This document shows positions 44,581-53,856 of a DNA stretch of 64,000 nt, piece after piece. Position numbers and translations under genes: made by a program. This DNA is from Brevundimonas sp. GTDB lineage: Bacteria; Pseudomonadota; Alphaproteobacteria; Caulobacterales; Caulobacteraceae. The notes beneath the pieces are model-generated. The model did not search any database, was not told the origin of the DNA, and saw nothing but the letters and a program-made list of their open reading frames with translations. Numbering within the stretch: the stretch's first letter is position 1; each line of letters opens with the position of its first letter. The stretch is taken from NCBI RefSeq assembly GCF_029946145.1, contig NZ_JAQSDY010000027.1:496001-560000 (forward strand). The letters run 5' to 3'.

Positions 44581-44702
44581 GGAAGGTTCGTCTCTCGCCG
44601 CCGGGAAGGGGATGAAATCCGTAGCGGTCAGGCCGGCTCCCGCCGACCTGTTGCCAAAGTGCCACTCACTTGAAAAAATGTCAAGTTCGCTCCGGGCGTG
44701 AC

Positions 44703-45335
44703 TCAGCCGCGGCGCGGACGGCGCGTGGGGTCGCTGAGCTGGAACAGGCTGGCGGCGAGGCCCGGGGCCGCTTGCAGGGTGGTCAGCTGGGTGCGGGTGC
44801 GGCCGCCCTGGGCGTCGGTGATGGTCCATTCATGCAGCCGCAGCGGCGAACCGGCGAAGGACAGGATGACCGAGCCATCGTTGGGCCGGCGATTGTCCCG
44901 CGCGGTGATGGCGAAGGCGCCGGACGCCATGCGGGTGACGCGGTCGATGCGCACGCCCTGATCCAGACGCACGGTCCGGGCGAGGAAGGTCGACAGAGGC
45001 GTCGAGCCCAGCGGCACCTGGCGGAAAACGTTCAGCCGCGGGTCGTAGCGTTTGACGTTGGAGCCGTCCGACACGACCAGCAGGCCGGCCGGGCTGGTGT
45101 ATTCGAAGCGCATCTTGCCCGGGCGTTGCAGCCAGAAGCGGCCTTCCCGGCGCTGGGCGCCCGAGGTCTCGACGAAATTGCCCCGGGCCGAGGTCAGATT
45201 CTGCAGATAGGTCTGGGCCTGGGCCACCACGGCGCGATCCTCGGCCGAAAGGCCGGTCTGGGCGGCGGCGGGCAGGGCGGCGAAGGCCGCAATGGCGGCG
45301 GTTCCAAAGGCGAAGGCGCGGCGCGAGACGGTCAT
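44703..45335 (-). CDS. lolA: Outer-membrane lipoprotein carrier LolA-like protein
   Basis: 210 residues from the ATG at 45335, preceded by GGGAGAAGAC. Signal peptide AFGTAAIAAFAALPAAAQ; LolA fold with ARGNFVETSGAQRREGRFWLQRPGKMRFEY and the LLVVSDGSNVKRYDPRLNVF segment. Carries lipoproteins across the periplasm to the outer membrane. LolB is not separable in this lineage, which often lacks it. Downstream of ftsK on the same strand, as in many proteobacteria. Confidence 0.9.
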   Translation of the reverse strand: MTVSRRAFAFGTAAIAAFAALPAAAQTGLSAEDRAVVAQAQTYLQNLTSARGNFVETSGAQRREGRFWLQRPGKMRFEYTSPAGLLVVSDGSNVKRYDPRLNVFRQVPLGSTPLSTFLARTVRLDQGVRIDRVTRMASGAFAITARDNRRPNDGSVILSFAGSPLRLHEWTITDAQGGRTRTQLTTLQAAPGLAASLFQLSDPTRRPRRG

Positions 45336-45476
45336 GGGGTCTTCTCCCGTTCGGGATGGTTGTTGTTCATGCCGTAATGCGGACTGCGAATGGCGCGGGC
45401 ATGACCCGACCCTGACCATATTCCGGCGGCGGAATGAAGCGTCGTTCATCGACGGCGGTTCCGAAAAGCCGGAAAT

Positions 45477-45518
45477 GCGCTCAAGCAGCAAGCCGACGCG
45501 CGGCGAGCGGTAGCGCGC
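45477..45518. repeat. Dispersed repeat D, copy 3
   Basis: GCGCTCAAGCAGCAAGCCGA through GGCGAGCGGTAGCGCGCC, adjoining the ftsK stop. Matches 4827-4866 directly and 44439-44478 in inverse orientation. Confidence 0.6.
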
Positions 45519-47897
45519 CTACGCCATCGGCGGAGGCCCCGCCAGAATGTCGCGCTTGCCGGCGTGGTTGGCCTGGCTGACGACGCCTTCCTGCTCCATC
45601 CGCTCGATCAGGGAGGCGGCGCGGTTGTAGCCGATCTGCAGGCGGCGCTGGATATAGCTGGTCGAGGCCTTGCGGTCGCGGGTGACCACGGCCACGGCGC
45701 GGTCGTACAGGTCGTCGCCCGAACCGCCGCCGCCCTCGTCGTCGAACGCCGCGTCGCCGTCGCCGTCGGGATCATCGGTGATCAGGTCCAGATAGTCGGG
45801 CTCGGCCTGGCCGCGCAGGTGTTTGCAGACCTCGTCGACCTCCTGGTCCGTCACGAACGGTCCGTGCAGGCGGGTGATGCGGCCGCCGCCGGCCATGTAG
45901 AGCATGTCGCCCTGGCCCAGCAGCTGCTCGCCGCCCTGTTCGCCGAGGATGGTGCGGCTGTCGATCTTGGAGGTGACCTGGAAGGAAATGCGGGTCGGGA
46001 AGTTCGCCTTGATGGTGCCGGTGATGACGTCGACCGAGGGGCGCTGGGTGGCCATGATCAGGTGGATGCCGGCGGCGCGGGCCATCTGGGCCAGCCGCTG
46101 GACCGCGCCCTCGACGTCCTTGCCGGCGACCAGCATCAGGTCGGCCATCTCGTCCATGACGACGACGAGGAAGGGCAGGGGTTCCGGGCGGATCTTCTCG
46201 GACTCATAGACCGGGCGGCCCTGTTCGTCGAAGCCGGTCTGGACGGTGCGTTCGAAATGCTCGCCCTTGGCCACGGCCTCGCGGGCCCGCTCGTTGTAGG
46301 AGGCGATGTTGCGCACGCCGAGCTTGGACATGCGGCGATAGCGGTCCTCCATCTCCCGCACGGTCCATTTCAGCGCGACGACGGCCTTCTTGGGATCGGT
46401 GACGACGGGGGCCAGCAGGTGCGGGATGCCGTCATAGACCGACAGCTCCAGCATCTTGGGGTCGATCATGATGAAGCGGCACTCGGCCGGCGTCATCCGG
46501 TAGAGGATCGACAGGATCATGGCGTTGACCCCGACCGACTTGCCCGAACCGGTGGTGCCGGCGATCAGCAGGTGCGGCATGCGCGCCAGATCGGCGACAT
46601 AGGGCTCGCCGCCGATGGTCTCACCCAGGGCCAGCGGCAGCAGGTGGGCGGGCTTGTCGTATTCGGTCGAGGCCAGCAGGTCGCGCAGATAGACGGTTTC
46701 ACGCTTCGCATTCGGCAGCTCGATGCCGATGGCGTTGCGCCCCGGCACGACCGAGATACGGCAGGCGCGGGCGGACATGGAGCGGGCGATGTCGTCCGAC
46801 AGGGCCACGACCCGGCCGTGCTTGACCCCGGGGGCGGGCACCAGCTCGTACAGGGTGACGACCGGGCCGGGGCGGATCTGGTCGATCACGCCGCGCACGC
46901 CGAATTCCTGCAGCACGCCTTCCAGCATCTTGGCGTTCTGCTTCAGCGCCTCTTCATCGACCGAGGCGACGCGTTTGGCCGGCTTGGTCAGCATGCCCAG
47001 CGGCGGCAGTTCGAAACCGCCCCCCGGACCGTTCTGGGGCCGGGCGAAGTCGAAGGCCACCTGGCTGTCGTCGAGTTCGCGCCTGGACGCCCTCGGCGCC
47101 TTGGCGGCGGCGACCTTGGGCTCGGGCGCGCTGCGGGCGGGAACGGGGGCGTCCCACGGCGGGTCGTCCGGGGCGTCGAGGCCGATCGTGGGATAGTCGT
47201 CCGGTTCGGGCGCCGGGCGCGGACGGGGCGGCGCCTTGACCGCATCGCGGCGCGCCCTGGCAGGCGACGGCGCGGGCGCGCGGCGACGGCCGGCCCAGTG
47301 GAAGGCGTCGCCCACGTCCGCCAGTCTCAGGCCGATGGCGTAGCCGATGGCCCACAGGGCCATGGGGAAGAAGAGAACGCCGGCGAAGATCGGGGCGCCC
47401 GGTAGACGCAGGGCCGTGCAGGTCATCCGCACCAGGCCGACGATCGCGTCGCCCCACAGGCCGCCGAGGCCGGCGGCCAGCGGCCAGGCGGCGGGCGGGG
47501 CGAGGGCCGACAGGGCGGCGGACAGGGCCAGAACGCCGCCGGCGGCGGACAGGGCCTTCAATCCCGTGGGCTTGAGCCTTTGCTGGATCACGTCGCCGAT
47601 GGCCGCGGCGAGTCCGAAGGCGATCAGCAGCAGGGCGGCGGGGAAGGCGGCCATGCCCAGGGACTGCATGAACAGGTCGGCGAACAGGGCGCCGTTCAGG
47701 CCCAGCCAGTTGGTCGGAGCGACGCCCGAGGCGGCGTTGAGGCTGGGATCGACCGGATTCCACGACACCAGGGCGGCCAGCAGCAGGGCCGCCAGCAGGG
47801 CCTGGAGCACGCCGCGGAATTTGATCGCGATGGGCGCGCCCCAGACGATGCGGGCGCTCTCGAAGGCGCGATGGCCGATGGCGAGGGCGGCGGACAT
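45519..47897 (-). CDS. ftsK: DNA translocase FtsK
   Basis: 792 residues. Four N-terminal membrane helices anchor it at the septum (residues about 25-185), followed by a Pro/Ala-rich linker of about 100 residues, the alpha/beta motor with Walker [13 protein letters not shown] (about 447) and Walker [12 protein letters not shown] (about 578), and the winged-helix gamma domain ([24 protein letters not shown]) that reads KOPS. Clears chromosome ends and activates XerCD at dif. Upstream DNA has CtrA-like and GANTC motifs. Confidence 0.97.
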   Translation of the reverse strand: MSAALAIGHRAFESARIVWGAPIAIKFRGVLQALLAALLLAALVSWNPVDPSLNAASGVAPTNWLGLNGALFADLFMQSLGMAAFPAALLLIAFGLAAAIGDVIQQRLKPTGLKALSAAGGVLALSAALSALAPPAAWPLAAGLGGLWGDAIVGLVRMTCTALRLPGAPIFAGVLFFPMALWAIGYAIGLRLADVGDAFHWAGRRRAPAPSPARARRDAVKAPPRPRPAPEPDDYPTIGLDAPDDPPWDAPVPARSAPEPKVAAAKAPRASRRELDDSQVAFDFARPQNGPGGGFELPPLGMLTKPAKRVASVDEEALKQNAKMLEGVLQEFGVRGVIDQIRPGPVVTLYELVPAPGVKHGRVVALSDDIARSMSARACRISVVPGRNAIGIELPNAKRETVYLRDLLASTEYDKPAHLLPLALGETIGGEPYVADLARMPHLLIAGTTGSGKSVGVNAMILSILYRMTPAECRFIMIDPKMLELSVYDGIPHLLAPVVTDPKKAVVALKWTVREMEDRYRRMSKLGVRNIASYNERAREAVAKGEHFERTVQTGFDEQGRPVYESEKIRPEPLPFLVVVMDEMADLMLVAGKDVEGAVQRLAQMARAAGIHLIMATQRPSVDVITGTIKANFPTRISFQVTSKIDSRTILGEQGGEQLLGQGDMLYMAGGGRITRLHGPFVTDQEVDEVCKHLRGQAEPDYLDLITDDPDGDGDAAFDDEGGGGSGDDLYDRAVAVVTRDRKASTSYIQRRLQIGYNRAASLIERMEQEGVVSQANHAGKRDILAGPPPMA

Positions 47898-47948
47898 GCG
47901 AGGGCGGACTCCGGACGAGGACTGGCGCCTGTTGTCACCCGGGCAGGG

Positions 47949-47963
47949 TTAAGACGCTGTTTA
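47949..47963. promoter_or_regulatory. CtrA-like half-degenerate box upstream of ftsK
   Basis: TTAAGACGCTGTTTA: TTAA, 7 bases, then TTTA (one mismatch to TTAA). In the 161-bp divergent ftsK-ubiH gap, with GANTC sites at 47907-47911 and 48011-48015. Suggests cell-cycle control but is a weak match. Confidence 0.4.
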
Positions 47964-48058
47964 CCAGCGCACTGTCCCTCCCCCGCACGCGGGAGAAGGA
48001 AAAAGGCCGCGACTCCGCGGCACTGGACGCGCCCCCGATCCAGCGCGACAACCGGCCC

Positions 48059-49312
48059 ATGAGCACGCCAGACCGTTATGACGTCATCATCGCCGGCGCC
48101 GGCCTGGCCGGGGCGACCTTCGCCCTGGCCGCCGCCCAGGGCGGGCTGAAGGTCGTGCTGTTCGATCCGCAGCCGTTCTCGCTGCAACTGGCGCCGACGT
48201 TCGACGGACGGTCGACGGCCATCGCCTTCTCGACCTTCCGCATGCTGGACGCGCTGGGCGTCGGTGCGGCCTTGCGGCCGCATGCCTGCCGGATGGACCG
48301 GATTCTGGTCACCGACGGCCATCGGCCGGGGGCGGCGTCGCGACCCGCGGGTTCCGCCTTCCTGCGCTTCGACGCCGACGAGATCGGCGACCGGACCGAG
48401 GGCGAGCCCCTGGGTTACATGGTCGAGAACCGGCGCATCCGGATGGCGCTGGCCGAGGCCGTCACGGCCGCCGGGATCGAGGTTCGGGCGCCCGCCGCGG
48501 CCGCGAAGATCGAGGCCGGCCCGGCCGGCGCCGTCGTCACCCTGGCGGACGGCGCGCGTCTGGGGGCACCCCTGGTCGTGGGAGCCGAGGGTCGTTTCTC
48601 GCCTGTGAGACAAAGCGCCGGAATCGAGACCGTCGGCTGGGGCTATGGCCAGAGCGGGGTCGTGGCCACCGTGTCCCTTGGCCGGGACCACGGCAATGTC
48701 GCCCATGAATATTTCCTGCCCTCGGGCCCGTTCGCCATCCTGCCGCTGACGGAACAGCGGGCCAGTCTGGTGTGGACCGAGACGACGCGCCGGGCGGACG
48801 CGCTGAAGGCCGCGTCGGACGCCGCCTTCCAGTCGCATCTGATGCGGCGGTTCGGCGACTTCCTCGAGGATGTGACGGTGGTCGGGCCGCGCTTCGTCTA
48901 TCCGCTGTCGCTGCAGCTGGCCGAGGCCCTGACCGGCCCCCGCACGGCCCTGATCGGCGACGCCGCGCACGGGGTGCATCCCGTGGCGGGTCAGGGGCTG
49001 AACATGGGCCTGAAGGACGCCGCCGCCCTCGCCGAGGTGCTGGTCGAGGCCATGCGGCTGGGCGAGGACATCGGCTCGGAGACGGTGCTGGACCGCTACG
49101 CCCGCTGGCGGCGCTTCGACAATGCGGCGCTGGCGGCGGGCTTCGACGCCTTCGTGCGGCTGTTCTCGAACGACATCGCACCGGTTCGGCTGGCCCGGGG
49201 TCTGGGCATCGCCGCCGTCAACCGCATCGCGCCCCTGCGCCGCGCCTTCATGCACGAGGCCGGCGGCGCGACGGGGGATTTGCCGCGGTTGCTCCGGGGC
49301 GAGGCGGTCTAG
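48059..49312 (+). CDS. UbiH/UbiF/Coq6 family FAD-dependent ubiquinone hydroxylase
   Basis: 417 residues. Rossmann FAD motif [20 protein letters not shown] at residue 10; the GD motif [23 protein letters not shown] at about 300, typical of the Ubi hydroxylase subfamily. It hydroxylates the ubiquinone ring; the exact position (C1, C5 or C6, or several as in UbiL/UbiM types) cannot be read from sequence. Divergent from ftsK and convergent with the Trm112-like gene, stops interlocked in CTAG. Confidence 0.9.
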   Translation: MSTPDRYDVIIAGAGLAGATFALAAAQGGLKVVLFDPQPFSLQLAPTFDGRSTAIAFSTFRMLDALGVGAALRPHACRMDRILVTDGHRPGAASRPAGSAFLRFDADEIGDRTEGEPLGYMVENRRIRMALAEAVTAAGIEVRAPAAAAKIEAGPAGAVVTLADGARLGAPLVVGAEGRFSPVRQSAGIETVGWGYGQSGVVATVSLGRDHGNVAHEYFLPSGPFAILPLTEQRASLVWTETTRRADALKAASDAAFQSHLMRRFGDFLEDVTVVGPRFVYPLSLQLAEALTGPRTALIGDAAHGVHPVAGQGLNMGLKDAAALAEVLVEAMRLGEDIGSETVLDRYARWRRFDNAALAAGFDAFVRLFSNDIAPVRLARGLGIAAVNRIAPLRRAFMHEAGGATGDLPRLLRGEAV

Positions 49313-49503
49313 TCCAGCTTCCGCGCCTCTTCCGGCAGCATGATCGGCACGCCGTCGCGGATCGGATAGGCCAGTTTGGCGCCCTTCGACACCAGCTCCT
49401 GACGCTCGCGATCATAGGTCAGCTTGCCGCGCGTGACCGGGCAGACCAGCACCTCCAGCAGGCGGGGGTCGACCGAGGCGGGGGTGTGGAAGGTGTCGGA
49501 CAT
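49309..49503 (-). CDS. Trm112 family protein (YcaR-like)
   Basis: 64 residues: [18 protein letters not shown] and [16 protein letters not shown] are the family hallmarks. Only one of the zinc-binding cysteines is present, as in many bacterial members. Eukaryotic Trm112 activates methyltransferases; the bacterial role is poorly defined. Follows the Lon-N and ybbN genes on the same strand across a heptamer hairpin. Confidence 0.88.
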   Translation of the reverse strand: MSDTFHTPASVDPRLLEVLVCPVTRGKLTYDRERQELVSKGAKLAYPIRDGVPIMLPEEARKLD

Positions 49504-49509
49504 GGCTGC

Positions 49510-49627
49510 AGTGGCTAGTGGCTAGTGGCTAGTCGAGACTCGTAGGGCATAGGCGGCTCCTTGGCGACGGGTTGCAACGCCACAGGCGCTTCGACACTCA
49601 ATCACTAGCCACTAGCCACTAGCCACT
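49510..49627. repeat. Hairpin with tandem-heptamer arms, copy 1
   Basis: Left arm (AGTGGCT)3AGT at 49510-49533 and right arm ACT(AGCCACT)3 at 49604-49627 form a perfect 24-bp inverted repeat around a 70-base loop. It fills the gap between the Lon-N stop and the Trm112 start. A second element of the same kind is at 59356-59443. Confidence 0.85.
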
Positions 49628-49631
49628 CTCC

Positions 49632-50291
49632 TCACTGCATCAACGGCGCATCGCCCTCGCCGTCGCTGGCGGCGTCGATCGTCAGCAGCGCCGTCAGGAC
49701 CGAGGAGCGGTCGGTCAGGCTGACCGCCTCCAGCAGGGCCTGTTTCTCGGCCGGCTCGAACGGCAGGGCCATCGACAGGCTGTTGATCAGGGCCTCGGGC
49801 GGGGCCGTTTCGGCGGTGTCCCAGTCGATGTCGAGACCGCGCGTCTCCAGATAGGCGCGCAGGGCGTCCAGCAGGCCGTCGCGGTCCAGGCCTATGTCGT
49901 CCACGGGCGGGGCGCTGAGATCGTTCTCGAACGGGGCGAAGTCGGCGCGGATCTGGCGATAGGGCGTCTGGGCCGGCAGCTCGCTGGACAGACGGAAACG
50001 GGCGCAGCCGGTCAGGGTGATCAGATACCGGCCGTCCGACGTCTCGGCGAAACTGGTGATCCGCCCGGCGCAGCCGACGGGCGACAGGTTGGGCAGGCGG
50101 GCCGAGCCGGCCTGGGGCTGGAGCATGCCGATGATGCGGTCGCCGGCCATCGCATCATCGATCATGTTCAGATAGCGCGGCTCGAAGATGTTCAGCGGCA
50201 GCTGGCCGCGCGGCAGCAGGATGGCGCCCGGCAGCGGGAACACAGGGATGACCTGCGGCAGGTCGGCGGCCTTCACATATCCCTGCGCCAC
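49632..50291 (-). CDS. Lon N-terminal (LON substrate-binding) domain protein
   Basis: 219 residues from a GTG preceded by GGAGGCCGGG. Only the Lon substrate-binding domain is present (VIPVFPLPGAILLPRGQLPLNIFEPRYLNMID; GCAGRITSFAETSDGRYLITLTGCARFRL); there is no AAA+ or protease part. Such stand-alone proteins may act in substrate handling; function unproven. 9 bases after ybbN, probably co-transcribed. Confidence 0.9.
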   Translation of the reverse strand: MAQGYVKAADLPQVIPVFPLPGAILLPRGQLPLNIFEPRYLNMIDDAMAGDRIIGMLQPQAGSARLPNLSPVGCAGRITSFAETSDGRYLITLTGCARFRLSSELPAQTPYRQIRADFAPFENDLSAPPVDDIGLDRDGLLDALRAYLETRGLDIDWDTAETAPPEALINSLSMALPFEPAEKQALLEAVSLTDRSSVLTALLTIDAASDGEGDAPLMQ

Positions 50292-50300
50292 CCCGGCCTC

Positions 50301-51197
50301 CTATGCGAACAGAATGGAGGACAGACGGCGGCGCCCGTCCCGCGCGATGTCGGACGCCCCGCCGGCGGCGTCGAAGACGACCAGCAGTTGCTTGCGCGCG
50401 GCCTGATCGTTCCATTCCCGGTCGGCGGCGACGATGGCCAGCAGGCTGTCGACCGCGCCCTTCAGATCGCCGGCGGACGCCTGTGCCAGCGACAGGTCGT
50501 AACGGGCCTGATGGTCGGCGGGGGTGGCGGCGACCCGGGCTTCCAGTTCGGACGCGGCGCCGGTCGGGGCGGCCGAGGCGAGCGCCAGCTGGGCGCGCAC
50601 GCTCTGGACGGTCGGCTCCTTCGAGTCCTGCGGGGCCATGGCGATGGTCTGGCGGGCCTGGTCCGTGTCCCCGTCGGCCAGATAGACGCGGGCCATGCCG
50701 GCGATGGCCTTTTCATTGGCCGGCTCCAGCGTCAGCAACTGGGCGAAGGCCTGGGCCGCGCCGCCGAGGTCGTTCAGCGACAGGGATTCCTCGCCCAGCG
50801 ACAACAGCTGTTCGATGTCGGAGTTGGCGCTCGTGCCGCCGGTCAGCTTGTCGATGAAGGCCTTGAGCTGGCTGTCCGGCACGGCGCCCTGGAAGCCGTC
50901 GACGGGCTGGCCGTTGACGAAGGCGTAGACGGTGGGGATCGACTGGACGCGCAGCTGGCCCGCATAGGCCGGGTTCTTGTCGACGTCGATCTTGACCAGT
51001 TTCACGGCCCCGCCGGCGGCGCGGACGGCCTTCTCGATCATCGGCGTCAGGGTGCGGCACGGTCCGCACCAGGTGGCCCAGAAGTCGACCAGCACGGGCT
51101 GGGTCTTCGAGGCTTCGATGACGTCGGCCATGAAGCCGGCGTCCGAGCCGTCCTTGATCAGGTCGTCAGGGAGGGTGGTTGGGTCGGCGAGGCTCAT
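50301..51197 (-). CDS. ybbN: YbbN/CnoX-type thioredoxin with TPR tail (co-chaperone)
   Basis: 298 residues from the ATG at 51197 (MSLADPTTLP). Thioredoxin domain at about 25-130 with active site FWATWCGPCRTL and cis-Pro SIPTVYAF; TPR-like repeats follow (AAQAFAQLLTLEPANEKAIAGMARVYLADGD). Unlike E. coli YbbN (SxxC), it keeps both cysteines, as I recall for the Caulobacter homologue, so redox activity plus chaperone holding is likely. Operon with the Lon-N gene. Confidence 0.92.
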   Translation of the reverse strand: MSLADPTTLPDDLIKDGSDAGFMADVIEASKTQPVLVDFWATWCGPCRTLTPMIEKAVRAAGGAVKLVKIDVDKNPAYAGQLRVQSIPTVYAFVNGQPVDGFQGAVPDSQLKAFIDKLTGGTSANSDIEQLLSLGEESLSLNDLGGAAQAFAQLLTLEPANEKAIAGMARVYLADGDTDQARQTIAMAPQDSKEPTVQSVRAQLALASAAPTGAASELEARVAATPADHQARYDLSLAQASAGDLKGAVDSLLAIVAADREWNDQAARKQLLVVFDAAGGASDIARDGRRRLSSILFA

Positions 51198-51289
51198 GGT
51201 CGTCCTTCGGGGGTCGGTCCTGTGGTCGGAAAGGCGTAACGCGGCAGTCCCCAGATGGTCGCGGCGACCCTTCGTCTCAAGGGACAGGA

Positions 51290-53098
51290 TCAGGAAGGAT
51301 CGCCCCCCGCGCCGGCGGGGCTCAGCTTCCAGCGGATCTTGGTTTCGGAATCGGTGCGGGCCGAGCCGCGCACGACGATCTGCAGCGACCGCCGGGTCAG
51401 GCCATCGTCGATATGGACCGAGGGCTCGATGGCCACGTCGGGCCCGTCGGTGCGGAACCACCAGCCCCGGCCCGAATGGCCGCGCAGCAGGATGGAGCGG
51501 CGATCGCGGGCCAGCGAGGCCTGGACGCCGGGCTCCAGCTGGAAGCGCACGGCATAGGGGGCGGCGATGGCGCGGATCACCTCCTTCTGGCCGGGGGCGG
51601 GGTGCAGCCGCTCCTCGGCGCGCAGTTCGTCGAGACGCTGGTCCAGATACAGGCGGCGCTGATGCAGCAGGCCGTAGTCGTGGACCCAGCCGTCGTGCTC
51701 GACCTCCAGCCAGACCGCGCCCTCGCCGTCGCGCTGGTCGACGGCGAAGTGAAGCGGCCGGCCGACCAGGCGGTGGTCCAGAAGTTCACCGCGCCAGCCG
51801 CCCAGGGGTTCTCCGGTCGAGCCGTCGCCGAGGGTCAGGGTCGAATGGCCGGGGGCGAGGCGCAGGCCCTGGCGGTCGGCGGCGCGCGGGGTCCAGCCGC
51901 AACCGGTGACGATCCGGTCCTTGCCGCAGACGATCTCCAGCGCCATCGGCTGGGCGCAGGCGGCGGCGGACCAGGCGCCGCGCGCGGGGCTGGCGATATC
52001 GGCGGCGATGGTCAGCAGGGGACTGCGGATGCGGGCGACGCCGCCGACGGTCCCGCCCGGAGCCTCGGCGTGGACGTCGTCGTGGGCGCGCCCGGCCGCG
52101 ACCCGGGCGGCGGTCGAGGGACCTCCGCCCTGCATGGTGATCAGCCGGCCGTCGGGCAGGTTCTGCAGGCGCAGGGCGTGGGTCAGGCGCCGGATCGCGG
52201 ACCGCACGACGTCGGGCGTGGCTTCCGAGACCTGCGACAGGGCGTCGTCCAGCGTCAGCAGATCGAGCAGCAGTTCGAGACCGGCCTCCGGGCTGCGGCT
52301 GGCGTGGCCGCCGTCGGGCGCGACCGTGCGGTCCAGGGCGCCGGGCAGGCCGCGCAGGGCCGGGCGCCGCAGGGAGACGCCCGGGGCGCCGGCGAGGGCG
52401 CAGCCGGCGATGGCGGCGGCGGTCAGGCGTTCGGCCTTGCCCACCAGACCGCCGGGCGGGCGCAGCAGCTGGCGGCCCTGACGGCCGAGGATGTCGGCCA
52501 GCCTGAGCCGTTCGGCCTCGGTCGCCACCTGTCCCATACGTCGGGCGGCGCAGGCCAGATGACAGGTCCGGCGCGCCAGAATTTCCGGACCCCAGGCGAA
52601 GGGCGACCAGCGGGCGAAGGCGTCGGCCCATGCCAAGGTCAGCCGCACCGCCTCGCGCGCGCCGCGCTCGCCCTGCAGCATCAGCGACGGCAGCCAGGCG
52701 AAGCTGTGCAGCTCGACGGCGAAGGCGCGGGTCGGACTGGGCCGGTTCCACGGATCGTCGGGCGCGGCGGCCTCGAGGCTGGATCCGGCGAGAGTGAATT
52801 TGCCGCCGAGGACGATCTTGCCCTGGGCCGGATCGACGGGGCGGAAATCGCGCGGGGTGGCGGCGAAGCCCTGGGCCGGGCGGCCCTTCAGGGTCAGGCT
52901 GTAGCCGGGCAGGCCGTAGAGTTCGATCCACAGCTGGCGGGTCAGCAGCCGGCCGATGACGGCGGGCCACAGGCCGGGCCCGCTCGACACGCCGGTGGTC
53001 CTGACCGGCGTGCGCATCGGGGCGCCGCGCAGGCCGGGGATTTCTCCGGGCGCGGGACCGTCGGCTTCAGGACGGGCGAAGGGACCGGGAGGACTCAC
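51290..53098 (-). CDS. Heparinase II/III family protein
   Basis: 602 residues from a GTG that overlaps the rpe stop by 4 bases. The N-terminal alpha-alpha barrel (LWIELYGLPGYSLTLKGRPA; RAFAVELHSFAWLPSLML; HLACAARRMGQ) and C-terminal beta-sandwich (LEVEHDGWVHDYGLLHQRRLYL; SILLRGHSGRGWWFRTDGPDV) match Hepar_II_III proteins. No signal peptide. Members cleave acidic polysaccharides or contribute to capsule or holdfast; the substrate here is unknown. Commonly placed next to rpe and purH in alphaproteobacteria. Confidence 0.85.
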   Translation of the reverse strand: MSPPGPFARPEADGPAPGEIPGLRGAPMRTPVRTTGVSSGPGLWPAVIGRLLTRQLWIELYGLPGYSLTLKGRPAQGFAATPRDFRPVDPAQGKIVLGGKFTLAGSSLEAAAPDDPWNRPSPTRAFAVELHSFAWLPSLMLQGERGAREAVRLTLAWADAFARWSPFAWGPEILARRTCHLACAARRMGQVATEAERLRLADILGRQGRQLLRPPGGLVGKAERLTAAAIAGCALAGAPGVSLRRPALRGLPGALDRTVAPDGGHASRSPEAGLELLLDLLTLDDALSQVSEATPDVVRSAIRRLTHALRLQNLPDGRLITMQGGGPSTAARVAAGRAHDDVHAEAPGGTVGGVARIRSPLLTIAADIASPARGAWSAAACAQPMALEIVCGKDRIVTGCGWTPRAADRQGLRLAPGHSTLTLGDGSTGEPLGGWRGELLDHRLVGRPLHFAVDQRDGEGAVWLEVEHDGWVHDYGLLHQRRLYLDQRLDELRAEERLHPAPGQKEVIRAIAAPYAVRFQLEPGVQASLARDRRSILLRGHSGRGWWFRTDGPDVAIEPSVHIDDGLTRRSLQIVVRGSARTDSETKIRWKLSPAGAGGDPS

Positions 53099-53754
53099 GC
53101 TGCCTTCAGCGCCTGGATATTGGCGGCGTAGGCCGAGGGGCCGCCCCGGAACACGGCCGTGCCGGCGACCAGGGCGTCGGCTCCGGCGGCGACGCAGGCG
53201 CCGGCGTTTGCGGCGGTGACCCCGCCGTCGACCTGCAGGTGCGCCTTCGATCCGGCGGCGTCGAGCAGGGCGCGGGTCCGCTCGATCTTGCGCAGGGTGG
53301 CGTCGATGAAGGACTGGCCGCCGAAGCCGGGATTGACCGACATCAGCAGCACCAGATCGACCAGGTCGATGACGTCTTCCAGCACGCCGAGGGGGGTGCC
53401 CGGGTTCAGCACAACGCCGGCCTTCGCCCCCAGCTGGCGGATCCGGCCCAGCGTCCGGTGCAGATGCGGCCCGCTTTCAGGATGGACCGTCAGAATGTCG
53501 GCGCCGGCCTCGCGATAGGCCTCCAGCCAGGGATCGACCGGGGCGACCATCAGGTGCACGTCGAACGGCAGGGCGGTGTGGGGGCGCAGGGCCTTCACCA
53601 CATCCGGGCCGATGGTGATGTTGGGCACGAAATGGCCATCCATCACGTCGACGTGGATCCAGTCGGCGCCCGCGGCGTCGAGCGCTCGGACCTCCTCGCC
53701 CAGACGGGCGAAGTCGCTGGCGAGGATCGAGGGGCAGATCAGGGGCGCGGCCAT
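53095..53754 (-). CDS. rpe: Ribulose-phosphate 3-epimerase
   Basis: 219 residues from the ATG at 53754 (MAAPLICPSILASDFARLG). TIM barrel with metal ligands in HVDVMDGHFVPNITIG, DVHLMV, and the catalytic Asp in LQVDGGVTAANAG; LLMSVNPGFGGQSFID is diagnostic. Interconverts ribulose-5-P and xylulose-5-P. Coupled by overlap to the heparinase-family gene. Confidence 0.96.
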   Translation of the reverse strand: MAAPLICPSILASDFARLGEEVRALDAAGADWIHVDVMDGHFVPNITIGPDVVKALRPHTALPFDVHLMVAPVDPWLEAYREAGADILTVHPESGPHLHRTLGRIRQLGAKAGVVLNPGTPLGVLEDVIDLVDLVLLMSVNPGFGGQSFIDATLRKIERTRALLDAAGSKAHLQVDGGVTAANAGACVAAGADALVAGTAVFRGGPSAYAANIQALKAA

Positions 53755-53856
53755 GTCAGCGGGGATAAGGCGGGTCGAGGGCGGGAGCAAGGCGCGGCTT
53801 GGGTTTCGGCCGGCCCGGCGCTACACGGTTCGGTCATCGCCGTTTGGAGGACCGTC

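Noticed and set aside
42125-44701. 858-codon plus-strand ORF over the permease and xthA
   Set aside because: Out-of-frame and antisense shadow of two recognised genes; no motif.
45564-47405. 613-codon plus-strand ORF opposite ftsK
   Set aside because: Antisense shadow; ftsK shows full Walker and gamma-domain motifs on the minus strand.
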